From NCBI GenBank assembly GCA_018241205.1, contig JAFEEI010000056.1, forward strand, positions 1 to 34,594: 34,594 nucleotides of DNA, given 5' to 3'. The translations under genes and the position numbers were made by a program. Positions 8,928 through 17,039 of the stretch are shown here, one piece after another. Under the pieces are notes generated by a model that saw only the letters and a list, made by a program, of their open reading frames with translations, had not been told where the DNA came from and searched no databases. This DNA comes from Pseudomonadota bacterium. Its GTDB lineage: Bacteria; Pseudomonadota; Gammaproteobacteria; Burkholderiales; Nitrosomonadaceae. Position 1 is the stretch's first letter; every line of letters starts with the position of its first letter.

Positions 8928-9002
8928 TGAATTCCGGTGTAAGTGATATGTGATGTCAGTGACGGGATTGATTAAGACCGCTCTGAAATGTTCAGCGCTT
9001 CC

Positions 9003-9722
9003 TTAATGTTCGGTTTTATAGCTGATATTGACTTCGGTTACCATTTTCTCGATTTCGCGACCATTATCCTCCACCGAGACGATGCGCACCGGCAGCATGT
9101 GGTTGTTCAATGCCAGCCATAATTTCCGCTTGAGCTTGGAGTGCTTTTCTTCCTGCCGGGTTAATACCACCGTTTCCATTTTTCCGATCGGTGTATCGAG
9201 CGTTTCTTTCGTAATGGTGTAGCGCGATAACTGCAGGGTGTCGCCATTGATGATATGGCGCTCTACATGATGTTTGGGGAGTGCGGTGAACATGAAATTG
9301 TACGACATGCTGAGACGATCCAACGTGCCATCCGGCATTATTTCCTTTGCCTGATGTTCTTTATGATGGAGCGTAATGACATGATTCTTCCAGTCGAACT
9401 CGGCCACACTGGGTTTCTTCTGACCGCGTTTTTCATACGCACGCACTGGCCGTAACCCCTTTGGGGTAATGAATCCTTCACTGTGGCGTATGATGCTGTT
9501 GGGTTCAATGAGTTTGAACATGCCGGTGGCTTGCGCTTCGCTGTTGATCGAGTAATGCGCTTTGCCTTCGATGTGTTTGATCACTATGACCTCATCGATC
9601 TCGCCTTCGCCGATATCGGTCTTCACGGCGTACTTGATTTTGATGCGCGACGGCAGATCCGTGGCCATCGCCCAGGTGCTGATGAACAACCCTAACAGGA
9701 GAAAGAGCGGTGCAAATTTCAT
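9003..9722 (-). CDS. DUF3108 periplasmic protein
   Basis: This is a 239-residue exported protein. The first 20 residues form a signal peptide with a hydrophobic core (FLLLGLFIS) and an AMA cleavage box. The mature part is rich in beta-strand-type sequence and ends with EKMVTEVNISYK, the pattern of DUF3108 (a LolA/LolB-like beta fold is thought likely for this family). Its ATG overlaps the purN stop by four bases, so it is translationally coupled to purN, an arrangement common in betaproteobacteria. No catalytic residues can be proposed. The partnership with purine synthesis is probably positional and not functional. Confidence 0.85.
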   Translation of the reverse strand: MKFAPLFLLLGLFISTWAMATDLPSRIKIKYAVKTDIGEGEIDEVIVIKHIEGKAHYSINSEAQATGMFKLIEPNSIIRHSEGFITPKGLRPVRAYEKRGQKKPSVAEFDWKNHVITLHHKEHQAKEIMPDGTLDRLSMSYNFMFTALPKHHVERHIINGDTLQLSRYTITKETLDTPIGKMETVVLTRQEEKHSKLKRKLWLALNNHMLPVRIVSVEDNGREIEKMVTEVNISYKTEH

Positions 9723-10357
9723 TCTACCGATCCTGGCGAATAAAGTGCAGCGTCGCTGATGCTGGAGCCGATCACTTCAATCTGATTGCCGTTCAACCGG
9801 ATGCGGTTCTCCATGAACCAGCGCACCGCTTGCGGATAAATGCGGTGTTCCTGCTCCAACACGCGAGCCGCCAGCGTTTCCTCGGTATCGCCGGGTGATA
9901 CCGGGATGGCGGCTTGAATGACAATCGGACCGTGATCCAATTGCATCGTGACAAAATGCACCGTGCAGCCATGAATTTTGATGCCTTCTTGCAGTGCTCG
10001 CGCATGCGTTCCCAATCCAGGGAATGCGGGCAATAAGGAAGGGTGGATATTCATTAACCGGCCTTGATAGCGTTGTACGAAGCGATCGCTTAGTATACGC
10101 ATGAAGCCTGCCAGCGCAATCAGTTTTGGCTGGTAAGCGTCAATTTTTTCCGCTAATGCCACATCGAAACTTTGCCGGTCCGGGAAAGCGCGATGGTCGA
10201 GAACGATGGTTTCGATGCCATGTTGCCGCGCAATCTCCAGCCCCGATGCGTTGGCGTTGTTGCTGATGACCACGATACGATCGACCGGCAATTTTGCTTC
10301 CAACAGCGCTTGCATATTGCTGCCGCGGCCGGAAATCAGAATGACCAAAGACTCCAT
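9719..10357 (-). CDS. purN: Phosphoribosylglycinamide formyltransferase 1
   Basis: This 212-residue enzyme transfers a formyl group from 10-formyl-tetrahydrofolate to GAR in step 3 of purine synthesis (cytoplasm). Seen in sequence: the phosphate-binding GRGSN (10-14), NIHPSLLP with catalytic Asn103 and His105, and Asp141 in LDHGP, matching the Asn-His-Asp triad of PurN. The loop after NIHPSLLP reads FPGLGTH where GLHTH or GLDTH is usual, a mild variation. Length is normal. It follows purM on the same strand with a 24-bp gap and overlaps the DUF3108 gene. Confidence 0.97.
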   Translation of the reverse strand: MESLVILISGRGSNMQALLEAKLPVDRIVVISNNANASGLEIARQHGIETIVLDHRAFPDRQSFDVALAEKIDAYQPKLIALAGFMRILSDRFVQRYQGRLMNIHPSLLPAFPGLGTHARALQEGIKIHGCTVHFVTMQLDHGPIVIQAAIPVSPGDTEETLAARVLEQEHRIYPQAVRWFMENRIRLNGNQIEVIGSSISDAALYSPGSVE

Positions 10358-10381
10358 GGGTTATAGCCGGAAAATAGCGAC

Positions 10382-11443
10382 TTAAACCAGAACCGTCGCG
10401 GCTTGATCGGCCGCGCGCGGCTTGATTTCACCGATCCGCCAGACAGTTTCTCCCGCTGCGCGCAAACTGTGCAGCGCATTTTCGGCGTGCTCAGGCGCGA
10501 CGACGGCAACCATGCCGATGCCGCAATTAAACACGCGCGCCATTTCATGATCGGCGACATTGCCTTGTTGCTGCAACCAATGGAACAACGGTGGCATTTC
10601 CCAGGCATCCCGGTATAAAACCGTTGCAAGTTGATCGGGTAAAATGCGCGGCACATTTTCCACCAAGCCGCCGCCGGTGATGTGCGCCAGACCCTTGACC
10701 GGCAATTGGTTGATCAGTGCCAGCAACGGTTTGACGTAAATACGCGTCGGCGCCATGATGACATCGGCGAGCGATTGGCCGTGAAAATCGGCGGACAAGT
10801 CGATGCGACTATGTTCAATAATCTTGCGGATCAGCGAATAACCGTTGGAATGTGCGCCGCTGGAGGCGAGCCCCAGCACAATATCGTCCGCTTGTATCGT
10901 GGCGCCGCTAATGATCCGGTCTTTCTCGACCACACCCACGGCAAATCCGGCTAAGTCGTATTCGTCTTGCGGGTACATGCCCGGCATCTCCGCCGTTTCC
11001 CCGCCGATCAACGCACAGCCGGCTTGTTCGCAACCTTGAGCGATGCCGCCGACCACCTGCGTTGCCGTCTCTACATGCAATTTGCCGCAAGCGAAATAAT
11101 CCAGGAAAAATAGGGGTTCCGCGCCTTGCACCAGGATATCGTTGACACTCATCGCCACCAGATCGATGCCGATGGTGTTATGCCGCTTGAGCTGGAAAGC
11201 CAGCTTCAGCTTGGTGCCTACGCCATCGGTGCCGGACACCAGCACCGGGTTTTGGTATTTCTTGGAAATTTCAAACAAAGCGCCAAAGCCGCCGATGCCG
11301 GTGAGCACCTCGGGCCGCAGTGTGCGCTTGGCCAGCGGTTTGATATTGTCGACCAGGCGGTCTCCTGCGTCGATGTCGACTCCGGCGTCCCGGTATGAGA
11401 GTGGCTTTGTTGTGTGCGAATGATCGGATTTGAATGAGGTCAA
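10382..11443 (-). CDS. purM: Phosphoribosylformylglycinamidine cyclo-ligase (AIR synthetase)
   Basis: This 353-residue cytoplasmic enzyme closes the imidazole ring of AIR using ATP, step 5 of purine synthesis. The N-terminus has [12 protein letters not shown] (16-27) and the ATP-binding [10 protein letters not shown] (71-80), followed by the full PurM fold; [13 protein letters not shown] near residue 250 is also diagnostic. No in-frame ATG fits the family N-terminus. The start is TTG at 11443, preceded at a good distance by an AGAGAA ribosome-site-like stretch. It is the first gene of purM-purN-DUF3108-methyltransferase. No PurR-type operator was recognised upstream. Confidence 0.97.
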   Translation of the reverse strand: MTSFKSDHSHTTKPLSYRDAGVDIDAGDRLVDNIKPLAKRTLRPEVLTGIGGFGALFEISKKYQNPVLVSGTDGVGTKLKLAFQLKRHNTIGIDLVAMSVNDILVQGAEPLFFLDYFACGKLHVETATQVVGGIAQGCEQAGCALIGGETAEMPGMYPQDEYDLAGFAVGVVEKDRIISGATIQADDIVLGLASSGAHSNGYSLIRKIIEHSRIDLSADFHGQSLADVIMAPTRIYVKPLLALINQLPVKGLAHITGGGLVENVPRILPDQLATVLYRDAWEMPPLFHWLQQQGNVADHEMARVFNCGIGMVAVVAPEHAENALHSLRAAGETVWRIGEIKPRAADQAATVLV

Positions 11444-11632
11444 GTTGGATTCTCTTGCGGTTAAAAGTGAGCGCAGTTCACAAAGTGCGATTTTACCGCA
11501 AATGAGCGAGGTGCATGGTGTGCACCGATAAAAATCTCCGCTGTGTGATTGTGATGAACTTGGGAATTGCCCGAAGCGACTTTGTATTTTATTAGGCTCT
11601 AGAATAACAGATGGCCTCTGCTAGGCTAGAGC
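11444..11632. other. purM upstream region
   Basis: This short non-coding region between the purM start and the peptidase remnant should hold the purM promoter on the minus strand. No convincing -35/-10 pair could be picked out by eye, and no gene was seen. Confidence 0.4.
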
Positions 11633-11965
11633 CCTGTAAAAACAAGTCTAGCAGGGAATCTTCCCGCGATGTTCGATTTTGCGGTCTACGATTCGATACC
11701 GCCCAGTGGTGACGGCAAGGGTGAGATACTTATCCATCCAGCGGCGATACCCTGGAAGGCGGCCATGCGGTGCTCGCGGCCGGCTACGACGATCAAAAGA
11801 AAATCGGCTCCGCCAAGGGCGCGCTTCTATTCGCAACTCGTGAGGAACCGGCTGGGGTGATCATGGCTGCGGATGGCTACCGTATGCGTACATCGAAAAC
11901 GGTTTGGCGGATGATTTCTGGCCGCTGGTTCTGCGTAAGGTCGCATGCCAGGCCGACCTGTAATT
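11633..11965 (+). pseudogene. Papain-family (C1A) cysteine peptidase remnant, C-terminal part
   Basis: In frame from 11633 the sequence reads PVKTSLAGNLPAMFDFAVYD and continues to GEILI. After a one-base loss at the ATCCATCC stretch (about 11730) it reads SGDTLEGGHAVLAAGYDDQK and KIGSAKGALL. A second slip leads to IRNS-stop-GTGWGDHGCGWLP and YAYIENGLADDFW. GGHAVLAAGYD holds the catalytic His, and RNSWGTGWGD the Asn-Ser-Trp motif, of bacterial C1A peptidases; the Trp codon is now TGA. Two frameshifts, a nonsense codon and a missing N-terminal half make this a pseudogene. Confidence 0.85.
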
Positions 11966-11996
11966 CTCCGTGGTTTCGCCACGGGATTGTTCATTT

Positions 11997-12245
11997 TTAT
12001 TTCATGGTACTCACTAATACGATATTGACGATAAACATCAATATGCCGAGTATCAACCAATTTCTTCCAGCTTTTTTCGCGGCAGGATCGTCTTTTCTAA
12101 AATAAGTAAAACCCATGGCAATGCCGATTAGCGGGAAAAGTATAGTGCCGATGATAATGGCTAGATTGATTCTCGCTGAAACAACTGCGGGTTTTTCATG
12201 TGGGGAAGAGATTTCGTTTTCTTTCTCGCTCATTGTTCTGATCAT
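11997..12245 (-). CDS. Small two-helix membrane protein of unknown function
   Basis: This 82-residue protein (78 if it starts at the second ATG, 12233) has a charged N-terminus and two hydrophobic segments: about residues 27-48 (with a GTILFPLIGIAMG core) and 63-80. Between them lies a short basic loop (FRKDDPAAKKAGRN). The arrangement and the KKAGRNWLILG stretch look like small conserved inner-membrane proteins, but I do not recognise a family. Neither start has a strong ribosome site. It stands alone between the peptidase remnant and the aminotransferase, and points away from the latter. Confidence 0.55.
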   Translation of the reverse strand: MIRTMSEKENEISSPHEKPAVVSARINLAIIIGTILFPLIGIAMGFTYFRKDDPAAKKAGRNWLILGILMFIVNIVLVSTMK

Positions 12246-12528
12246 TGCAAAATAGTAAAAAAGCCAATGTAACCGAAACCGGTCATAAAACCCAGAAAAT
12301 CTTCCGGGATTTCTTCAATTTTCCTTCCGGCAAAATTTGATTCCGGTAACGATGCAGTCCTCAACGCACCATAACAATGATAAACAAATACATTGTGTAT
12401 TTTTCACAGCAAAAAAAAGTAGCAGAGTGGTATGATCAGCGCTGATTTTATTTGCCGTGGTATCAATTTAAATCCATAGATTTCAGCCGCTGGTTTTGCT
12501 GGCGGAGTTTTTAACGCAGAGGCCGTTC
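12246..12528. other. Divergent intergenic region upstream of the aminotransferase
   Basis: About 280 bp between the small membrane protein and the aminotransferase, transcribed in opposite directions. It should hold promoters for both. It is AT-rich around 12370-12420, but no promoter or operator could be assigned with confidence. Confidence 0.35.
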
Positions 12529-13923
12529 ATGTCTTTCAGTATCACCGATTTGTTATCGCAGCATCGCACCGACAAATTCGATTTGCACGATCACTATCTA
12601 AATGCGCAGATGGTGCGGGTGCTGAAAACGATCGGTTATGACCGTAATTATCAGCGCGCGCAAGGGCAATATTTGTACGATGATCAGGGTAACGAGTACC
12701 TCGACTTGCTGAGCGGCTTTGGGGTTTATGCGTTTGGCCGCAATCATCCGGTCATCGTCAATGCGTTGAAAGAAGTGTTGTCGCTGGAGATGCCCGATCT
12801 GGTGCAGATGGACGTGTCGATCCTGAGCGGTTTGCTGGCTAAGGAAATTCTGACCACGACGCCGGATAACCTGGAGCGTGCGTTTTTTTGCAATTCAGGA
12901 ACCGAGGCGGTGGAAGCGGCGATCAAGTTTGCGCGTTATTTTACCAAGCGTAACCGTATTATCTGCTGCGATCACGCCTATCACGGGTTGACGATGGGCG
13001 CGTTGTCGCTGAACGGCGAGCAGATTTTCAAGGATGGTTTCGGGCCGCTGCTGCAGGATTGCGGTTCGGTGCCCTTCAACGATCTGGCGGCTTTGGAACA
13101 AGCGCTCAGCGGCCGTAACGTCGCGGCGTTTGTGGTCGAGCCGATCCAGGGCAAGGGCGTCAACATTCCGGACGATAACTATCTGCCAGAAGTGGAACGG
13201 TTGTGCAGAAAATACGGCACGCTGTTCGTTGCCGACGAAATTCAAACCGGCTTGGGACGCACCGGTAAATTCTGGGCGGTTGAGCATTGGGGCGTGAAGC
13301 CCGATATGATTTGCATGGCCAAGGCGTTGTCCGGCGGTTTCGTTCCGGTCGGTGCGGTGGCGATGACGCAACCGATCATGGAAAGCGTGTTCAACCGCAT
13401 GGATCGCGCGGTGGTGCACGGCTCCACGTTTTCGAAAAATAATATGGCAATGGCGGCGGGTCTGGCCAGTCTGGAAGTGATCAAAGCCGAGAAGCTGGTC
13501 GAGAACAGCGCGCGAGTCGGCGCGGACATCATCGGGCGGATTAATGCTATGACCGGTCAATACGAATTCCTCAAGGAAGCGCGCGGCAAAGGATCGATGA
13601 TTGCGGTGGAATTCAAATCGCCCAGCAGTTTCTCACTGAAAGCCGCGTGGATGATGCTGGAAGCCGCCAACAAAGGACTGTTTTGCCAGATGATCACGAT
13701 TCCATTGTTCAAAGAGCACCGCATCCTGACGCAAGTGGCCGGACATGGCATGAATGTCATCAAGTTGCTGCCGCCATTAATTCTGTCGCAGAAAGATTGC
13801 GATCGCATCGTTGGCGCGCTGACCAAAACCATCGCCGATACGCATCAAGTGCCGGGTTCGATCTGGGATCTCGGTAAGAACCTCGCCAGTCACGCATTAA
13901 AAACGAAAGCCGGGCAAAGTTAA
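12529..13923 (+). CDS. Class III PLP-dependent aminotransferase, HpnO-like candidate
   Basis: This is a 464-residue cytoplasmic aminotransferase of the acetylornithine/class III type. It shows CNSGTEAVEAAIKFAR (from 121), the HAYHG segment (149-153), DEIQTGLGRTG (236-246) with the PLP-ring Asp, and the Schiff-base Lys265 in MAKALSGG. ATG 12529 is chosen because AGAGG lies six bases upstream; a longer frame to TTG 12496 lacks support. The N-terminal MVRVLKTIGYD and C-terminal VAGHGMNVIKLLPPL stretches resemble, as I recall them, HpnO aminotransferases that make the aminotriol side chain of hopanoids. No other hopanoid gene is in the window, so this is a candidate call. It ends 8 bp before the permease gene, suggesting one transcript. 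Confidence 0.85.
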   Translation: MSFSITDLLSQHRTDKFDLHDHYLNAQMVRVLKTIGYDRNYQRAQGQYLYDDQGNEYLDLLSGFGVYAFGRNHPVIVNALKEVLSLEMPDLVQMDVSILSGLLAKEILTTTPDNLERAFFCNSGTEAVEAAIKFARYFTKRNRIICCDHAYHGLTMGALSLNGEQIFKDGFGPLLQDCGSVPFNDLAALEQALSGRNVAAFVVEPIQGKGVNIPDDNYLPEVERLCRKYGTLFVADEIQTGLGRTGKFWAVEHWGVKPDMICMAKALSGGFVPVGAVAMTQPIMESVFNRMDRAVVHGSTFSKNNMAMAAGLASLEVIKAEKLVENSARVGADIIGRINAMTGQYEFLKEARGKGSMIAVEFKSPSSFSLKAAWMMLEAANKGLFCQMITIPLFKEHRILTQVAGHGMNVIKLLPPLILSQKDCDRIVGALTKTIADTHQVPGSIWDLGKNLASHALKTKAGQS

Positions 13924-13931
13924 GGTTACGC

Positions 13932-14996
13932 ATGAATACGGAACGTTCCGACGGCTTGCATTATCTGTGGTGGCTGGCGCTGGCGTGTGTGTCGGGCGGA
14001 GTGCTTTATCTGCTGAGTCCGATTCTGACGCCTTTTTTACTGGCTGCGGTGATTGCGTATATTTGCAACCCGATAGTGACGCGTCTGGCGAGCCACAGAC
14101 TGTCGCGTACCGTCGGCACGATTCTGGTGATGCTGTTGTTGTCCGGTATGTTTGTGGCATTGATTTTTATCATGGTACCGCTGTTTGAGGAAGAAGCCAG
14201 GCGGCTGATGGATAAAATGCCGGTGTATCTGGATGTGTTGAAAAATCACGTGATGCCTTGGCTGGAAGCGCGATTTAACATCAGCCTGCAGCCCGATATG
14301 AATGTGCTAAAACAGGCGATATCAGAACACTGGCAAAGCGCCGGCGGGGTGGCGGCTAAAGTGCTGCCGTCACTGACCAGCGGCGGCATGGCGATTGTCG
14401 AATTTCTGGTCAATATGCTGCTGGTGCCGGTAGTACTGTTTTACCTGCTGCGTGATTGGGATATGTTGATCAAACTGATCGATGAAATGATTCCGCGTTA
14501 CTGGCACCAGCAAATTTTTGTGCTGGCGCGCGAGACCGATCAAATTCTCGCGGAATTCCTGCGCGGCCAGTTGTCCGTCATCGTGCTAATGAGCATTTGC
14601 TACATCACCGGCCTGTGGCTGGCGGGACTGGAGTTTGCATTGCCGATCGGCTTAGTCGCCGGTATTTTGGTTTTTGTGCCGTACTTGGGCATGATTGTCG
14701 GTTTGACGCTGGCGACGCTGGCCGCGGTAATGCAGTTTCAGGACTGGAGCGGAATCATTCCGGTGTGGATCGTATTCGGCGCCGGTCAATTGCTGGAAGG
14801 CATGTTATTTACCCCTTGGCTGGTCGGAGACCGCATCGGTTTGCACCCGGTCATGGTGATCTTCGCCTTGATGGCGTTCGGTCAATTATTCGGTTTTTTC
14901 GGTATCCTGCTGGCGCTGCCGGTGAGCGCCGTGTTGCTGGTGTGGTTGCGCCATCTGCATCAGCATTATCTGGTCAGCAATTTCTACAAATCATAG
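13932..14996 (+). CDS. AI-2E family transporter (PerM/YdiK-like permease)
   Basis: This is a 354-residue inner-membrane protein. It has two or three hydrophobic N-terminal helices (about 10-90), a central soluble region (about 100-150) and a C-terminal group of helices with the FVPYLGMIVGLTLA segment that marks the AI-2E exporter superfamily. Members are described as exporters of small molecules or as putative permeases; substrate here unknown. It sits between the aminotransferase (8 bp) and hda (40 bp). The permease-hda-HAD order opposite purM is a recurrent betaproteobacterial arrangement. Confidence 0.9.
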   Translation: MNTERSDGLHYLWWLALACVSGGVLYLLSPILTPFLLAAVIAYICNPIVTRLASHRLSRTVGTILVMLLLSGMFVALIFIMVPLFEEEARRLMDKMPVYLDVLKNHVMPWLEARFNISLQPDMNVLKQAISEHWQSAGGVAAKVLPSLTSGGMAIVEFLVNMLLVPVVLFYLLRDWDMLIKLIDEMIPRYWHQQIFVLARETDQILAEFLRGQLSVIVLMSICYITGLWLAGLEFALPIGLVAGILVFVPYLGMIVGLTLATLAAVMQFQDWSGIIPVWIVFGAGQLLEGMLFTPWLVGDRIGLHPVMVIFALMAFGQLFGFFGILLALPVSAVLLVWLRHLHQHYLVSNFYKS

Positions 14997-15036
14997 TCGC
15001 TGCCGGTTGAGAGTCCGGCGATTACCTTGAATCCTG

Positions 15037-15717
15037 ATGATGCAACAATTGCTGCTCGACATTCTGCCGCCGCCGCTTCCCACACTGGAAAATTTCCAGC
15101 CCGGGAGAAACGTCGAGTTGCTGCACATGCTAACCGGCATTGTGCCGGGACGGGAACAGGATCGTTTCGTCTATTTGTGGGGTAGTCCGGGCAGCGGTAA
15201 AAGCCATTTACTGCAAGCCAGTGTTGCCGCTTATACCCTGAGCAAGCGGAAAGCGGTATATTGTTGCGTCCAAAACGGCAGTGAATTTGTGTTCGATAGC
15301 GGTATGGATTGCATTGCGATCGATGATGTCGATCATCTGGATCCGGCGGGGCAGATTGCCTTGTTCAATTTGTACAACCGGTTGCGCGACGATGGCCAGA
15401 CTTTCTTGTTGCTGAGCGGGGCAGTCGCGCCGATGTATCTGAACTTGCGCCAGGATCTGGTGACGCGCCTGGGATGGGGGTTGGTGTTCCAGGTGCATGA
15501 ATTAACCGAAGAGGAAAAGATTCAGGCGATGAAAACGCATGCCGCGGATCGCGGTTTCGACATCTCGCAGGAAGTTTGTCTTTATCTGCTGCGGCACGGG
15601 CGGCGCGATTTACCGTCGCTGATGATGACGCTGGACGCGCTGGACCGTTATTCCCTGGCCCAGCAGCGTCCGATTACCATTCCTTTATTACGAGAATTAT
15701 TACAGGTGGCTTCATGA
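15037..15717 (+). CDS. hda: DnaA regulatory inactivator Hda
   Basis: This 226-residue AAA+ protein, working with the DNA-loaded sliding clamp, stimulates ATP hydrolysis by DnaA and so limits re-initiation of replication. The N-terminus carries the clamp-binding QLLLDI motif (4-9) followed by PPPLPTLENFQPGRN. Walker A is GSPGSGKSH (49-57) and Walker B is AIDDVDHL (94-101). It is shorter than DnaA and lacks a DNA-binding domain IV, as expected for Hda. The stop overlaps the start of the HAD gene (ATGA), so the two are coupled. Confidence 0.93.
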   Translation: MMQQLLLDILPPPLPTLENFQPGRNVELLHMLTGIVPGREQDRFVYLWGSPGSGKSHLLQASVAAYTLSKRKAVYCCVQNGSEFVFDSGMDCIAIDDVDHLDPAGQIALFNLYNRLRDDGQTFLLLSGAVAPMYLNLRQDLVTRLGWGLVFQVHELTEEEKIQAMKTHAADRGFDISQEVCLYLLRHGRRDLPSLMMTLDALDRYSLAQQRPITIPLLRELLQVAS

Positions 15718-16376
15718 ATTTAGCATTATTTGATCTGGATAACACGCTGATTGCGGGTGACAGCGATTTTCAATGGGCGCAATTTTTGATCGAGAAAAAA
15801 GCATTGGACCGGGAATTGCACGAAGCGAAAAATATCGAGTTTTACGAGCAATACAAAGCGGGCACGCTGGATATTCACGAGTTTCTGGATTTTCAGCTCA
15901 AGCCGCTGGCACGCCACTCGCGCGCTCAGCTCGAAACCTGGCGCAAGGAATTCATGACGAAAAAAATCGTGCCGCTGATCGCCCCCGGCACGCGCGAATT
16001 AATCGAACGGCACAGGCTGGATAACGATCTGTGCATCATCATTACCGCCACCAACAGTTTTGTCACTGCGCCGATTGCGCAGGCGCTCGGCATCGAGCAT
16101 TTGATCGCAACCGAGCCGGAAGAAAAAGACGGCGAGTTTACCGGCCGGGTTTTCGGCACACCGTCATTCCGCGAAGGAAAAATCGAACGGCTGGAGAAAT
16201 GGCTGGATGCGCATAATTTAACCTGGCTGTCGTTCCTGCGCAGCTGGTTTTATAGCGACTCGCTCAACGATTTGCCACTGTTGAGCAAAGTTACGCACCC
16301 GGTGGCGGTCGATCCCGATCCGACGCTAAAAAGTCATGCGGAGAGAAACAACTGGCCGATCATTAGTTTGCGTTGA
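15714..16376 (+). CDS. HAD-IB family phosphatase (SerB-like)
   Basis: This 220-residue haloacid-dehalogenase-superfamily hydrolase has motif I DLDNT (7-11) with the nucleophile Asp, motif II ITATN (110-114), the motif III Lys156 in REGKIERL, and motif IV SDSLNDLPLL (181-190). This is the subfamily IB layout shared with phosphoserine phosphatase. The start at 15714 is chosen from the ATGA overlap with hda and the family N-terminus; the frame is open further upstream but there overlaps hda. Substrate unknown. In betaproteobacteria this protein is routinely found directly after hda. Confidence 0.9.
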   Translation: MNLALFDLDNTLIAGDSDFQWAQFLIEKKALDRELHEAKNIEFYEQYKAGTLDIHEFLDFQLKPLARHSRAQLETWRKEFMTKKIVPLIAPGTRELIERHRLDNDLCIIITATNSFVTAPIAQALGIEHLIATEPEEKDGEFTGRVFGTPSFREGKIERLEKWLDAHNLTWLSFLRSWFYSDSLNDLPLLSKVTHPVAVDPDPTLKSHAERNNWPIISLR

Positions 16377-16380
16377 TGAG

Positions 16381-16629
16381 GTGAATGTGGAGGAAGTATT
16401 GATTGAAATTGAGATGGAGTGAACGAAAGATCATTGCTTCTATCTTTCTGGACAACAAGGATTAGCGCTGATCAAAGGCTTTGCTGACGAAGCGTTAACC
16501 GGTGAATGGAATGGCTATCGTTCATCACGGCTAAACCAGCAGTACCGGGTTATCTATAAGATCATCAACAATGAAGTGTATGTTCTCGTAGAACAAATTT
16601 CACCGCACGATTACCGGAGAAAAAAATGA
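16381..16629 (+). pseudogene. RelE/HigB-type toxin, frame interrupted
   Basis: One frame from GTG 16381 reads VNVEEVLIEIEME, hits TGA at 16420-16422, then continues as YLSGQQGLALIKGFADEALT followed by GEWNGYRSSRLNQQYRV, IYKIINNEVYVLVEQ and ISPHDYRRKK. The second part is a clear RelE/HigB-like mRNA interferase body, with the RSSRL-x-QYRVIY core and a C-terminal HDY. No in-frame start lies between the stop and the conserved body. The alignment near the stop also suggests a small indel. The gene overlaps the antitoxin start by four bases. The toxin is most likely inactive; a sequencing error or rare readthrough is the alternative. Confidence 0.75.
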
Positions 16630-16880
16630 ACGAATATCAACTGGCAAAAAAAACATGCGACGTGTCAGTCGGCGAGTCGGTAAAAATTATCCGCGAACTC
16701 CAAGGATTAAGTCAGAACGAACTGGCTGCACTCACCGGCATTCCGCAATCGACCCTTTCCGCCATCGAGCATGACAAAATCAACTTGGGAATTGAGCGCG
16801 CCAAAATATTGGCTAAAGCCCTCAAATGCCACCCTGCGGTACTGGTTTTCCCTGGGTGGGATATTGAAGCCGCTGCATAA
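16626..16880 (+). CDS. HigA-type antitoxin, XRE-family regulator
   Basis: This 84-residue protein has a helix-turn-helix of the Cro/CI (XRE) class across residues 16-70 (VKIIRELQGLSQNELAALTG, then IPQSTLSAIEHDKINLGIER). Such antitoxins bind and neutralise their partner toxin and repress the shared promoter. The ATG lies within the stop region of the toxin frame (ATGA overlap), the usual toxin-first higBA order. The antitoxin frame is intact although the toxin is broken, so it may persist as a solitary regulator or as an anti-addiction factor against a related toxin elsewhere. Confidence 0.88.
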   Translation: MNEYQLAKKTCDVSVGESVKIIRELQGLSQNELAALTGIPQSTLSAIEHDKINLGIERAKILAKALKCHPAVLVFPGWDIEAAA

Positions 16881-16901
16881 TGCTCCTGCACAGTGAGTGA
16901 T

Positions 16902-16938
16902 GTTGGGCTTTCTTCGGCAGCCCAACCGCGCTGGTTTT
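16902..16938 (+). terminator. Probable rho-independent terminator after the antitoxin gene
   Basis: An 8-bp perfect stem, GTTGGGCT (16902-16909) paired with AGCCCAAC (16919-16926), closes a 9-base loop containing TTCGG. A run of five T lies about eight bases further on. The stem is strong, but the T run is displaced, so efficiency is uncertain. Confidence 0.5.
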
Positions 16939-17039
16939 TCATTCATCGCCACGCAGTGAACCTCCATTCGTGATGCTAACGATGAAGGTCGGAGGCAGGC
17001 GGATAGCGCAGCTGGCCAACTGTCCGTTGGATCGGATTG

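Noticed and set aside
12895..13560. Long open frame on the minus strand (221 codons)
   Set aside because: It lies antisense inside the aminotransferase gene, has no recognisable domain and no ribosome site; it follows from the codon bias of the real gene.
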